64,000 nt of DNA from Streptomyces sp. R28 (GTDB lineage Bacteria; Actinomycetota; Actinomycetes; Streptomycetales; Streptomycetaceae), in assembly GCF_041052385.1 (NCBI RefSeq), contig NZ_CP163439.1, forward strand, positions 6,933,001-6,997,000. The letters run 5' to 3'. Below the pieces are notes generated by a model, which was given only the letters and a program-made list of their open reading frames with translations, was not told where the DNA came from and did not search any database. Shown here one piece after another: positions 32,625-42,900 of the stretch (position 1 is the stretch's first letter; every line of letters begins with the position of its first letter). The translations under genes were made by a program, and so were the position numbers.

Positions 32625-35420
32625 CTACAGCGCGCCCTTGCGCGTCAGGTGGTTGAAGGCCAGCCAGCCCGGCAGTACCGGCAGCCACAGCGTCAGCATC
32701 CGGAAGAGCAGCACTGAGGGCGCGGCGACCTCGCTGGGCAGGCCTACGGCGATCAGACCGACGGTCAGGGTCACGTCCACGGCGCCCACGCCGCCCGGGG
32801 TCGGGGCCGCTGAGCCGAGCGCGTTGCCCGCGAGGAAGACGACGGCCACGCTGGCGATGCTGAGGGAGGTCCCCGCGCTGCCGAACGCCCGGATCGACGC
32901 GTCCAGGCACATCACGAAGCAGGCGGTCAGCAGCAGCATGCCGCCGATGCCCGTGACCAGCTTCTGCGGCCGCTGGAGCACATCGAGCATGCGCGGCACG
33001 ACACCCGCGAACAGCGACCTCACGCGCGTGACGACGAACTTTCGCAGGAAGGGCACCGAGGTCACCACGAGCACCAGCACCGCCACCGTCAGCAGACCCG
33101 CGATGACCGTCCGGGAGGGCGACAGCGACGGCGTCTTCTCGGTGCCGGTCAGATAGCCGAAGGACAGCAGCATCAGGATGTGGCAGCCGAGCCCGAACAG
33201 CTGTGACGCGCCGACACTTGCCACCGCAAGCCCCGGCCGCACTCCCGCGCGCTGCAGGAAGCGCGTGTTGAGGGCGACACCGCCGACCGCGGCCGGCGCG
33301 ACGATCTTCACGAACGACCCGGCGACCTGGGCCGCCACCGTCCGCCGGAACGGCACCCGCTCGGGCACAAAGCCCAGCAGTGCCATCGCCGCCGCGAAGT
33401 AGCTGCACGCAGAGAACAGCACGGCCGCGGCCACCCAGCCCCACTGGGCGTTGGCGATGAGCGGGCCGAACTCGATGTGCGTGAGCTGCGTCAGCAGGAA
33501 GTACGCGGCGATGGCACCGGCGATGAAACTGATCAGCGTGCGCGGCCGCACCCGCTCCAGGCGGGCCGGCTCGACCGGTGCCTGCGGCCTGATCAGCAGC
33601 ACCTCGTGGCGGATCTGCGTGAGCAGATCCTCCTCGCGGGCCTCGTCCAGGGCCTCGTCGATGGCCCGCTTCTCGGCCCGCGCCTGCGCCCGTACGGTCT
33701 TCTTGTCCGGCTTGTCCAGTGCCGCCCCTGTGTCTCCCGTGGCTTCCTCGCTGCGGGCGTGCTTGGCGAGCCGGGACGCCTCCAGCACCGCCTCGCGCTC
33801 GCGCTGGGCCCGCTCCCGGGCGAGTCTGCGCAGTGTCGCGCGCGTGGAGCGGCTCAGTGCGATGGGCTGCAGCATCGGCAGACAGTCGGCGACGGCATCG
33901 GGGCCGAGCACACTCACCGCCGAGGCCACCCCGCGCTCGGCGCCCACCCGGAGGCCGAGCGTCACCAGCAGCTGGGAGATGTCCATGCGCAGCAGCAGAT
34001 TGTTGGCCGCGATCTCGCCGATGCGAAGGTCGGTGATGATCACTTTGCCGGAACGATCCACCAGGATCGCGTCACCCACCAGCCTGCGGTGCGCGATACG
34101 CCGGGACTGCAGGGCCTTGACCTGGAGCCAGGTGCCGCGCAGCAGGTCGTCGGTGATCTCGTCGTCCGAGAGCGAGTCCAGGGTGTGGCCGCCGGTGTGC
34201 TCGTACACCAGCATCACGGCGTCCGGGCCGAGCTCGGAGGTCGCGATCAGCTTGGGCGCGTTGGCACCCGCCGCGATGGCCGCGTAGGCGAGCAGTGCCT
34301 CCTGCTCCAAGGCCTGGCGCAGCGACTGGAGACTGCTTCGGGTGGCGAAGCCGCGCAGCGTCAGATTGCGCCACGCGCGATAGAAGAACCCCTGCGCCTG
34401 CTGCTCCCGGTCGACCACCGTCACATCCAGCGGCGGACCGTCCTCGAGGGTGACGAAGTAGCGCCGTCCGCGGTCGCCGGTCTCCTGTGTGTCGGAGGTC
34501 TCCTCGCGTGCCGCGCTCACCGGGCGGAATCCGACGTGCCTGAGGCCCGCCATCAGGGTCCGTCCGGTGGGACGGACATTGGGCGAGCCGACCGCGTACA
34601 GCGTGCCGTAGGCGACGGTCCAGCCGATCAGCAGCGTCAGGAGGATCGAGAACGGCGTGGTGTAGCCGGTGACCAGCATGGAGAAGGCGTACAGGACCAG
34701 GACCGCCCACAGGACCGTCCGCCAGCGGGGTCTGCGGGACATGCCCACGGCTGTCATGTAGGCGATGACCGGCGCGAGATAGCCGTGCACCGGGTCGGTG
34801 AGGGAGCCGATGTCGCCGGGCGACGGCTGGGTGAGCGCGTCCCGGATGGACTCGGGGGCGCCCCGCGCGACCCACAGGTCGGTGGCGAGCGTCACCCCGT
34901 GCGCGAGGACGGCCGCGAGGACGCCGTCGGCGATACGCAGACCGTCCCGCTTGATCAGCCGCTCGATCGCGAAGGCGACGGGCACCAGGAGGATCGCGAT
35001 GCTGGACACCAGCCCGGCCATCTTGCTGAACAGGTCGGGCGCCTGGCCGGTGCCTTTGTTGATGTCCTGCTCAAGTCCTGAAGTGGTGCCGTGCGCGAAC
35101 GCGGCGATCGCGAGCAGCAGGGCGATGCCCAGCATGCCCACGAGTAGTCGCATGAGGTCGGACGGACGGTGCACGCGCGCGGGGAGTAGCGGTTCGTCGC
35201 CCTCGACCTCGTCGACGTTCACCTCGTCCAGGTCGTACGGCACCTTCCCCTCGATGGCCTTGCGGCCGGCGTCGCTCGTGTCCGCGCCCTTCTTGGCCTC
35301 GTCCTTCTTGCCGCTGTCGCTCTCGCCGGGGTCCTTCTTGCCGGCGTTCGCGGTGTCCGGGCGCGACGAAGCGTCAGAGGTGCTCTCCGCATCCTCCGGG
35401 TGCACACCCTGTGGCTTCAT
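32625..35420 (-). CDS. Flippase-like membrane protein fused to a kinase-like domain
   Basis: 931 residues. An acidic/Lys-rich tail (1-75) precedes five or six helices (about 85-290). A soluble middle part (about 310-540) looks like a degraded protein kinase: IAHRRLVGDAILVDRSGKVIITDLR aligns with the HRD and DFG loops, but HRR and DLR replace them. A coiled, Arg/Glu-rich linker (540-640) leads to eight helices of the UPF0104/lysylphosphatidylglycerol-synthase-TM flippase type, with TPGGVGAVD near 880. It probably moves or modifies a lipid, with regulation by the kinase-like domain; inferred. ATG 35420 is preceded by AAGAGACG. Confidence 0.8.
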   Translation of the reverse strand: MKPQGVHPEDAESTSDASSRPDTANAGKKDPGESDSGKKDEAKKGADTSDAGRKAIEGKVPYDLDEVNVDEVEGDEPLLPARVHRPSDLMRLLVGMLGIALLLAIAAFAHGTTSGLEQDINKGTGQAPDLFSKMAGLVSSIAILLVPVAFAIERLIKRDGLRIADGVLAAVLAHGVTLATDLWVARGAPESIRDALTQPSPGDIGSLTDPVHGYLAPVIAYMTAVGMSRRPRWRTVLWAVLVLYAFSMLVTGYTTPFSILLTLLIGWTVAYGTLYAVGSPNVRPTGRTLMAGLRHVGFRPVSAAREETSDTQETGDRGRRYFVTLEDGPPLDVTVVDREQQAQGFFYRAWRNLTLRGFATRSSLQSLRQALEQEALLAYAAIAAGANAPKLIATSELGPDAVMLVYEHTGGHTLDSLSDDEITDDLLRGTWLQVKALQSRRIAHRRLVGDAILVDRSGKVIITDLRIGEIAANNLLLRMDISQLLVTLGLRVGAERGVASAVSVLGPDAVADCLPMLQPIALSRSTRATLRRLARERAQREREAVLEASRLAKHARSEEATGDTGAALDKPDKKTVRAQARAEKRAIDEALDEAREEDLLTQIRHEVLLIRPQAPVEPARLERVRPRTLISFIAGAIAAYFLLTQLTHIEFGPLIANAQWGWVAAAVLFSACSYFAAAMALLGFVPERVPFRRTVAAQVAGSFVKIVAPAAVGGVALNTRFLQRAGVRPGLAVASVGASQLFGLGCHILMLLSFGYLTGTEKTPSLSPSRTVIAGLLTVAVLVLVVTSVPFLRKFVVTRVRSLFAGVVPRMLDVLQRPQKLVTGIGGMLLLTACFVMCLDASIRAFGSAGTSLSIASVAVVFLAGNALGSAAPTPGGVGAVDVTLTVGLIAVGLPSEVAAPSVLLFRMLTLWLPVLPGWLAFNHLTRKGAL

Positions 35421-35575
35421 CGTCTCTTCTTGGTCTCGTATCACCAGTCACCGCCCGCACGATGGTGGCATGCCCCACCGACACACGGGGGCATCAGGGT
35501 GCAAATGCGGGGGCGCCAGTCTGCCCGAAGCGCCGCCCCGGGGCGAGGCATACGCACAGTGGCGAGCGCGTCACA

Positions 35576-35598
35576 TTGTCGGTGGCGTGGGGCAGGAT
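35576..35598 (+). promoter_or_regulatory. Damage-type promoter (RecA-NDp/PafBC motif) of the ATL gene
   Basis: TTGTCGGTG (35576-35584), eight bases, then CAGGAT (35593-35598), seven bases before the ATG at 35606. It fits TTGTCRGTG-N8-TAnnnT except for C at the first -10 base. The downstream gene is a DNA-repair protein, which supports it. Confidence 0.6.
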
Positions 35599-35605
35599 GG
35601 GCCGG

Positions 35606-36034
35606 ATGAGCGAGGAGAGCCTTCCGCACGACGCCCGCCTGGAGTACGACGACGCCCACCCGGAACCCTCGGACGCCCACCTGGAGCCCACGGACGCGCT
35701 GCCGGAGTACGCCGAGCGCGTCCTTGAGGTCGCCGAGCTGATTCCGCCGGGCCGCGTCATGACGTACGGGGACGTCGCGGAGTGGCTGGAGGAGGGCGGG
35801 CCCCGGCAGGTCGGCCGGGTGATGGCCCTCTACGGGGGAGCCGTGCCGTGGTGGCGGGTGGTCCGCGCGGACGGGGTCCTGCTGCCGGGCCACGAGCTGA
35901 GAGCGCTGGGGCACTACCGCACGGAGGCCACGCCCTTGAAGGAGGCGAGCAGGGCCGCCGAGGGCCACCTGCCGCGCCTCGATATGAGGCGGGCGCGCTG
36001 GGACGGCGGCGAACGCGCACAGGGTCACACCTGA
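35606..36034 (+). CDS. Alkyltransferase-like protein (MGMT family, ATL)
   Basis: 142 residues. The MGMT DNA-binding fold is seen in PPGRVMTYGDVAEWL, then GGPRQVGRVMALYGG and the former active-site segment PWWRVVRADG, where Trp replaces the methyl-accepting Cys of PCHR. Such alkyltransferase-like proteins bind O6-alkylguanine and hand it to nucleotide excision repair. The first 50 residues are acidic and repetitive (DAHPEPSDAHLEPTDALPE). ATG 35606 is set by the promoter spacing; ATG 35597 is also in frame. It precedes the AdnAB genes as in mycobacteria. Confidence 0.85.
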   Translation: MSEESLPHDARLEYDDAHPEPSDAHLEPTDALPEYAERVLEVAELIPPGRVMTYGDVAEWLEEGGPRQVGRVMALYGGAVPWWRVVRADGVLLPGHELRALGHYRTEATPLKEASRAAEGHLPRLDMRRARWDGGERAQGHT

Positions 36035-36345
36035 CAGCTTCCGCCATCGGACGGCCCGCTGTGTGCCCTGTGATCCGTACGGGGGAAAGGGGGCACGTCC
36101 GTGGCATGACGTACGTTCGTGAGTCGAGGGATGCATGTGCCACAAGTGAACTGAGGGATGAATCGGAAGCCCTGCTTCCGCACCACCCCTCGGCGTAGCG
36201 TCTGCTGCGCGTGTCCCCCTCACCCCGCGGCCACCGCCCTCCCCGCGCGAGGGGCGGCCCACCCGTCACCCGACCACCACCCCTCGACGACGGCGCTCCG
36301 CGCCGGCAGTGACAACTCGCACACCCACCAGGACCGGCGAACCAC
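36035..36345. other. Intergenic region, ATL to adnA
   Basis: 311 bases. A 30-codon frame ending at 36198 lacks a convincing ribosome binding site and is not called. No terminator-like stem or damage-type promoter was found, so adnA may be read through from the ATL promoter. Confidence 0.3.
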
Positions 36346-39300
36346 GTGAGCTCCTCTTCCTCCACCAGGCGCCTGTCGCACCCCCAGGTGCGACAGGGGA
36401 CCCGTGGCGCTTACCGGCTGGTGCGTACCCCTCCGGTCAAGGTGGCTCCCCCTCGTCTGGACGCCGCACAGCGCGCCGTGGTTGACCACGCGACCGGCCC
36501 GCTGCTCGTCCTCGCAGGTCCGGGCACCGGAAAGACGACCACCCTCGTCGAGTCGGTGGCGGCGCGCATCGCCCGTGGCGGGGACCCCGAGCGCATTCTG
36601 GTGCTGACGTTCAGCCGCAAGGCCGCCGTGGAACTGCGCGACCGTATGGCGCTGCGTATAGGGGCGGCCCGCGCGCCCCAGGCGACCACGTTCCACTCGT
36701 TCTGCTACGCCCTGGTCCGCGCCCATCAGGACAGCGACCTGTTCGTGGAGCCCCTGCGGCTGCTCTCCGGTCCCGAGCAGGACGTGACCGTACGGGAACT
36801 GCTGGCGGGCGAGCCCGACCTGGAGCGGCTAGGCCTCGCGCACGTGCGCTGGCCGGACGAACTGCGCGCCTGCCTGACCACCCGCGGCTTCGCCGACGAG
36901 GTCCGCGCGGTCCTCGCCCGAAGCCGCGAACTGGGCCTGGGCCCCGACGCCCTGGACGCCTTCGCCCGCCGCATCGGCCGCCCCGACTGGCGCGCCGCGG
37001 CGTCCTTCCTCGCCGAGTACCTCGACGTGCTCGACATGCAGGGTGTGCTCGACTACGCCGAACTGGTCCACCGCGCGGTGCTCCTCGCCCGCCGCTCCGA
37101 GGCCGCCCAGCTGCTCGCCGCCCAGTACGACGCCGTGTACGTCGACGAGTACCAGGACACCGATCCGGCGCAGGTACGGCTGCTGCACGCCCTCGCCGGC
37201 GGCGGCCGCACCCTCGTCGCCTTCGGCGACCCCGACCAGTCGATCTACGCCTTCCGGGGCGCCGACGTGAACGGCATCCTGGAGTTCCCGCACGCCTTCC
37301 CGCGCGCGGACGGCCGCCCCGCGCCCGTCGAGGTCCTGCGCACCTCCCGCCGTTCCGGCGCCGGCCTGCTGACCGCGACCCGGCTGCTCACCCAGCGCAT
37401 GCCGCTCACCCGGCTCCCGGCGGAGAAGGTACGCGCCCATCGAGAGCTCGCTGCGGTCCGCGAGGGCGGCAGCGTCGAGGCCTTCACGTATCCGACCCCC
37501 GGCACCGAGCTGGACAACATCGCCGACATCCTGCGCAGGGCGCACCTGGAGGACGGCGTGCCCTGGCGCGAGATGGCCGTCCTGGTGCGCGCGGGGTCGC
37601 GCACGATCCCGACGCTGCGCCGGGCGCTCACTGCCGCCGGGGTGCCTTTGGACATCGACGGCGACGACCTGCCCCTGCGGCACGAGCCGGCAGTGGCGCC
37701 GCTGCTGACGGCGTTGCGGGCGGTGGCGACGGCGGAGGCGCAGCCTGCGCGGGGCGGCGGCGACGTACGTACCGAGGAAGCGGCCGAGGTCGGCGTACGT
37801 ACCGAGGAAACGACCGAGGCCGGCGTACGTACCGAGGAAGCGGCCGAAGGCGAGGGCGACGCCTTGGCCGACCGGCCCGAACCGGAGGGCGATGCCACGG
37901 ACGCCCGGCCCGACCCCCGTGCCTCCTGGCTCGACACCGAGACCGCCCTCACCCTGCTCGCCTCCCCCCTCGCCGGCATGGACGCCGCCGACCTGCGCCG
38001 TCTCGGGCGTGCCCTGCGCGACGAGGAGCGGGCCGCCGGCAACCCGCTGCCGCCGCCCTCGGACGAGCTGCTCGCGCGGGCGCTGGCCGAGCCGGAGCGG
38101 TTGGCGGTGCACGACCCCACGTACGCGCGTGGCGCCCAGCGCCTCGGCGCGCTGCTCGGCAAGGCCCGTGAGCGCCTCGCGGGCGGCGGTACGGCCGAGG
38201 AGGCGCTGTGGGACCTCTGGGAGGGCACGCCGTGGCCCACACGCCTGGAGCGGACCGCCCGCCGCGGCGGCGCGGCCGGCCGCAACGCCGACCGTGACCT
38301 GGACGCCGTATGCGCCCTGTTCGCGACCGCGTCCCGCGCCGAGGAGCGCACCGGCGGCCGGGGCGCCCTGAACTTCCTGGCGGAGATCGAGGCCGAGGAC
38401 ATCGCCGCCGACACCCTCACGCGGCGTGCCGTACGCCCCGACGCCGTGCGCCTGATGACCGCGCACCGCTCCAAAGGCCTGGAGTGGCGGCTGGTCGTCG
38501 TCGCCGGCGTCCAGGAGGGCCTGTGGCCGGACCTGCGCCGCCGCGGCTCCCTCCTGGAAGCCGACCGCATCGGCCGCGACGGGCTCGCCGAACCGCTCAC
38601 CCCGGGGGCGCTGCTGGCCGAGGAACGCCGCCTGTTCTACGTCGCCGCCACACGCGCGCGTGATCGCCTCGTCGTCACCGCGGTGAAGGCCCCGGCCGAC
38701 GACGGTGACCAGCCCTCCCGCTTCCTGACCGAACTCGGCGTCGAGCCGAGGGACGTGACGGGCCGCCCCCGCCGCCCGCTGGCCGTCGCCGCGCTCGTCG
38801 CCGAACTCCGGGCGACGACGGTCGACCCGCGCGCGTCGGACACCCTCAGGGAGGCCGCCGCCCGCAGACTGGCCCGGCTCGCCGCGCTCGCCGACGAAGA
38901 GGGCCGCCCGCTGGTGCCGTCCGCGCACCCCTACCGCTGGTGGGGCATGTTCGAGCCGACCGAGTCCAAGGTGCCGCTGCGCAACCGCGACCAGCCCGTC
39001 GTGCTCTCCGGAAGCGCCCTCGACCAGCTCGCCAACACCTGCTCCCTGCAGTGGTTCCTGGGCCGCGAGGTGAAGGCCGACGCACCCGCGACCGCCGCCC
39101 AGGGCTTCGGCAACGTGGTGCACGTCCTCGCCGACGAGGTCGCCTCCGGACACACCCCGGCCGACCTCGCCGTCCTCATGGAGCGCCTCGACTCCGTGTG
39201 GAACGCGCTCGCCTTCGACGCGCCCTGGAAGTCGGCGCAGGAGAAGGACAACGCGCGCGTGGCGCTCGAACGCTTCCTGAAGTGGCACGTGATGGACCGT

Positions 39301-39807
39301 GCGGGGCGTACGCCGGTGGCGAGTGAGCACGACTTCGACGTCACCCTCGAAGCGGGTGACGTCGAGGTCCGCATCCGCGGCCAGATGGACCGCGTCGAGG
39401 CCGACGGCGAAGGACGGGCCTACGTGGTCGACTTCAAGACCGGCAAGCAGGCACCCAGCGCCGCCGAGGTGGCCCGTCACCCGCAGCTCGCCGTCTATCA
39501 GCTCGCCGTCCGCGAGGGTGCCGTGGACGAGGCCTTCGACGGCGCACGCCCGCAGCCCGGCGGCGCCGAACTCGTCCAGCTGCGCCAGGGCGCCGCCAAG
39601 CGGGACGGCGGCGAGACGCTGCCCAAGGTGCAGGGGCAGGAGTCCCTGGGTGGCCCGGAAGGGGAGTGGGTCGGTGACCTGCTGGCCACGGCGGCCGGCA
39701 AGGTCCTCGACGAGCGGTTCACGCCCAGCGCGGGCCAGCACTGCACACACTGCGCGTTCCGGGCGTCGTGCAGCGCGCGGCCCGAGGGACGACATGTGGT
39801 CGAGTAA
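36346..39807 (+). CDS. adnA: AdnA-like UvrD/Rep helicase-nuclease subunit
   Basis: 1153 residues. The UvrD-like motor has Walker A AGPGTGKT (57-64), VDEYQDTD near 266, GDPDQSIYAFRG and TAHRSKGLEW near 706. The C-terminal RecB-type nuclease has VVDFKTGK near 1028 (metal Asp and Lys). A likely iron-sulfur cluster uses CTHCAFRASC near 1133-1142 plus an upstream Cys (NTCSLQWF near 899). AdnAB resects double-strand breaks in actinobacteria. The subunit label follows gene order relative to mycobacteria and could be reversed. A Glu-rich linker has three VRTEE repeats (37765-37851). GTG 36346 has no strong binding site. Confidence 0.85.
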   Translation: MSSSSSTRRLSHPQVRQGTRGAYRLVRTPPVKVAPPRLDAAQRAVVDHATGPLLVLAGPGTGKTTTLVESVAARIARGGDPERILVLTFSRKAAVELRDRMALRIGAARAPQATTFHSFCYALVRAHQDSDLFVEPLRLLSGPEQDVTVRELLAGEPDLERLGLAHVRWPDELRACLTTRGFADEVRAVLARSRELGLGPDALDAFARRIGRPDWRAAASFLAEYLDVLDMQGVLDYAELVHRAVLLARRSEAAQLLAAQYDAVYVDEYQDTDPAQVRLLHALAGGGRTLVAFGDPDQSIYAFRGADVNGILEFPHAFPRADGRPAPVEVLRTSRRSGAGLLTATRLLTQRMPLTRLPAEKVRAHRELAAVREGGSVEAFTYPTPGTELDNIADILRRAHLEDGVPWREMAVLVRAGSRTIPTLRRALTAAGVPLDIDGDDLPLRHEPAVAPLLTALRAVATAEAQPARGGGDVRTEEAAEVGVRTEETTEAGVRTEEAAEGEGDALADRPEPEGDATDARPDPRASWLDTETALTLLASPLAGMDAADLRRLGRALRDEERAAGNPLPPPSDELLARALAEPERLAVHDPTYARGAQRLGALLGKARERLAGGGTAEEALWDLWEGTPWPTRLERTARRGGAAGRNADRDLDAVCALFATASRAEERTGGRGALNFLAEIEAEDIAADTLTRRAVRPDAVRLMTAHRSKGLEWRLVVVAGVQEGLWPDLRRRGSLLEADRIGRDGLAEPLTPGALLAEERRLFYVAATRARDRLVVTAVKAPADDGDQPSRFLTELGVEPRDVTGRPRRPLAVAALVAELRATTVDPRASDTLREAAARRLARLAALADEEGRPLVPSAHPYRWWGMFEPTESKVPLRNRDQPVVLSGSALDQLANTCSLQWFLGREVKADAPATAAQGFGNVVHVLADEVASGHTPADLAVLMERLDSVWNALAFDAPWKSAQEKDNARVALERFLKWHVMDRAGRTPVASEHDFDVTLEAGDVEVRIRGQMDRVEADGEGRAYVVDFKTGKQAPSAAEVARHPQLAVYQLAVREGAVDEAFDGARPQPGGAELVQLRQGAAKRDGGETLPKVQGQESLGGPEGEWVGDLLATAAGKVLDERFTPSAGQHCTHCAFRASCSARPEGRHVVE
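37765..37851 (+). repeat. 30-bp tandem repeat in adnA linker
   Basis: Three in-frame units beginning GTACGTACCGAGGAA encode VRTEEAAEVG, VRTEETTEAG and VRTEEAAEG in an acidic linker of the motor. Confidence 0.8.
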
Positions 39808-39877
39808 CCGGAGTGACCGATCGCACCTCTGGTGCTGACCTGCGCTTCTCCCGGCCCGAGGGCCGATCCGGCATCCA

Positions 39878-39900
39878 CTGTCAGTGCCCGCGGCTAGCCT
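39878..39900 (+). promoter_or_regulatory. Damage-type promoter (RecA-NDp/PafBC motif) of adnB
   Basis: CTGTCAGTG (39878-39886), eight bases, TAGCCT (39895-39900), then seven bases to GTG 39908. It matches TTGTCRGTG-N8-TAnnnT with one mismatch and fixes the leaderless start. Confidence 0.7.
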
Positions 39901-39907
39901 CTCTGAG

Positions 39908-42900
39908 GTGTCCGCCCGTATCACCGATCCCGGTCAGCTCAAGGAGCTCCTCGGCATCCCGTTCACCCCGGAGCAGACGGCCTGCATCATCGCGCCGCCC
40001 GCCCCGCAGGTGATCGTTGCCGGAGCCGGGTCGGGCAAGACGACGGTGATGGCGGCCCGTGTGGTGTGGCTGGTCGGGACCGGCCAGGTCGCCCCCGAGC
40101 AGGTCCTCGGCCTGACCTTCACCAACAAGGCGGCCGGTGAACTCGCCGAGCGCGTCCGCAAGGCGCTCATCAAGGCCGGCGTCACCGACCCCGACGTCAT
40201 CGACCCGGACAACCCGCCGGGCGAGCCGGTGATCTCGACGTACCACGCCTTCGCGGGCCGCCTGCTGACCGACCACGGCCTGCGCATCGGCCTGGAACCG
40301 ACGTCCCGCCTGCTCGCCGACGCCACCCGCTACCAGCTCGCCGCACGCGTGCTGCGCGAGTCCCCGGGCCCGTACCCGGCCCTCACCCGCTCCTTCGCCG
40401 ACCTGGTCAGCGACCTTCTCACCCTGGACGCCGAGCTCGCCGAGCACCTCGTACGGCCCGAGGCCCTGCGCGCGTACGACGCCGAACTGCTGCTCACCCT
40501 CCAGGGCGCCAAGCTCACCAACGCCGATCTGCGCAAGGTCCCCGAGACGGCCGCCGCCCGCCGCGAACTCGCCGAGCTGGTGGTCCGCTACCGCGCCGCC
40601 AAGAGGGAGCGCGATCTGCTGGACTTCGGCGACCAGATCGCCCTGTCGGCGCAGCTCGCCCGGATCCCCGAAGTGGGCCGCGTCCTGCGCGACGAGTTCC
40701 GCGTGGTCCTCCTCGACGAGTACCAGGACACGTCCGTCGCCCAACGCGTCCTGCTGGCGGGCCTGTTCGGGGGAGGCACCGGCCATCCGGTGACCGCCGT
40801 CGGCGACCCCTGCCAGGCGATCTACGGCTGGCGCGGCGCCTCCGTCGCCAACCTCGACGACTTCCCCGAGCACTTCGCCTGCACCGACGGCCGCCTCGCC
40901 GCCCGCCAGGCGCTCAGCGAGAACCGCCGCAGCGGCGGCCGCCTCCTCGACCTCGCCAACGGCCTCGCGGAGCCCCTGCGCGCCATGCACGCGGGCGTGG
41001 AGGCCCTCCGCCCGGCCCCCGGAGCCGAACGCGACGGCACCGTCCGCTGCGCGCTGCTGCCCACCCACGCGGAGGAGATGGACTGGCTCGCCGACTCCAT
41101 CGCCCATCTCGTGAACACCGGCAAGGCGCCCGGCGAGATCGCCGTCCTGTGCCGTACGGCGACCGACTTCGCCGAGATCCAGGCCGCGCTCGTCGCCCGT
41201 GATGTCCCCGTCGAGGTCGTCGGCCTGTCCGGGCTGCTCCACCTCCCCGAGGTCGCCGACCTGGTCGCCGTCTGCGAGGTCCTCCAGGACCCCGGCGCCA
41301 ACGCCTCCCTGGTCCGCCTCCTCACCGGCCCGCGCTGGCGCATCGGCCCGCGCGACCTCGCCCTCCTGGGGCGCCGCGCACGGCAGCTGGTGTCCTACGC
41401 GCGCGTGGACGGCGACGACGACCCGGACCGCCGGCTCGCCGCGGCCGTCGAGGGGGTCGACCCCGCCGAGGTGATCTCGCTCGCGGACGCCCTCGACACG
41501 TTTCTGGAGACGCCGCTCGACGGCGACGGGGACGACGATGGCCTGCCTTTCTCGCCGGACGCGCGTGTGCGGTTCGCCCGCCTGGCCACCGAACTGCGCG
41601 ACCTGCGCCGCTCCCTGTCCGACCCGCTGATGGACGTCCTGCACCGTGTCCTCGCCGTCACCGGCCTGGAGGTCGAACTCTCGGCCTCCCCGCACGCCCT
41701 GGCCGCCCGCCGTCGCGAGACCCTGTCCAACTTCCTCGACATCGCTGCCTCGTTCGCGGCCGGCGACAACCAGGCGACTCTGCTCGCCTTCCTCGCCTTC
41801 CTGCGCACCGCCGCCCAGTACGAGAAGGGCCTCGACAACGCCCTCCCCGGCGGCGAGAACACCGTCAAGGTGCTCACCGCGCACAAGTCCAAGGGCCTGG
41901 AGTGGGACGTCGTCGCCGTCCCCGGCCTGGTCACCGGAACCTTTCCCAGCACCCAGGGCCGCGAGAAATGGACCGCCCAGGGCAAGGTGCTCCCGCACGA
42001 GCTGCGCGGCGACGCCGACACGCTCCCCGACGTCTCCTCTTGGGACTCCCGCGGTCTGAAGGCCTTCCACGAGGCCATGAAAGACCACCAGCACACCGAG
42101 GAACTCCGGCTCGGCTACGTCACCTTCACCCGCCCCCGCTCCCTGCTCCTCGGCTCCGGCCACTGGTGGGGCCCGAGCCAGAAGAAGCCCCGCGGACCCT
42201 CCGACTTCCTGCAGGCCCTGTACGACCACTGCGCGGCCGGTCACGGCGAGATCGAGGCGTGGGCCGACGAGCCTGCCGAGGACGAGGTGAACCCGGCTCT
42301 GCACCGGGAGTCCGCCGACCAGGTCTGGCCGCTGCCCCTCGACGAGGCCGCCCTGGCGCGACGCCGCGCGGCCGCCGAGACGGTCCTGGCCCACCTGGAG
42401 AACCTCGCCTCCCACGAGGACGGCCACCCCGCCGCGACCCACGACCCGGACACCTACGACGATCCGGACTGGCCTCCGCCCCCGGACGACGAAGCGCTCT
42501 CCGAGGGGTTCTCCGAGGAGAGCGATCCCTTTGAGGACGATCCGTTCGAGGGTGATCCGTTCGCGGGCGAGGCCTTCGAGGACGGTCCTTTCGACAACGG
42601 CTCCTTCGACAACGGCTCCTTCGACAACGGCTCCTTCGACAACGGCTCCTTCGACAACGGCTCCTTCGACGACGGCCCCTTCGAGAACGACCGCCGGTTC
42701 GAGGAGGGCCGCCGGTTCGAGGAGGGCCGCCACGATCGGGACGCCCGGACCACGGACCGCCCGACCGTCCCGCACCAGGCGACGTCCCCGGAACCCCCCG
42801 CCGAACCACCGGCACGTCCCCGTCCCACGGAGCCGGAACCTCTCACCCCGGAGGAGGCCCGCGCCATCGCCTCCTGGGACCGCGACCTCGACGCCCTCAC

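Noticed and set aside
36107..36198. 30-codon frame MTYVRESRDACATSELRD upstream of adnA
   Set aside because: No ribosome binding site or promoter, and no coding bias.
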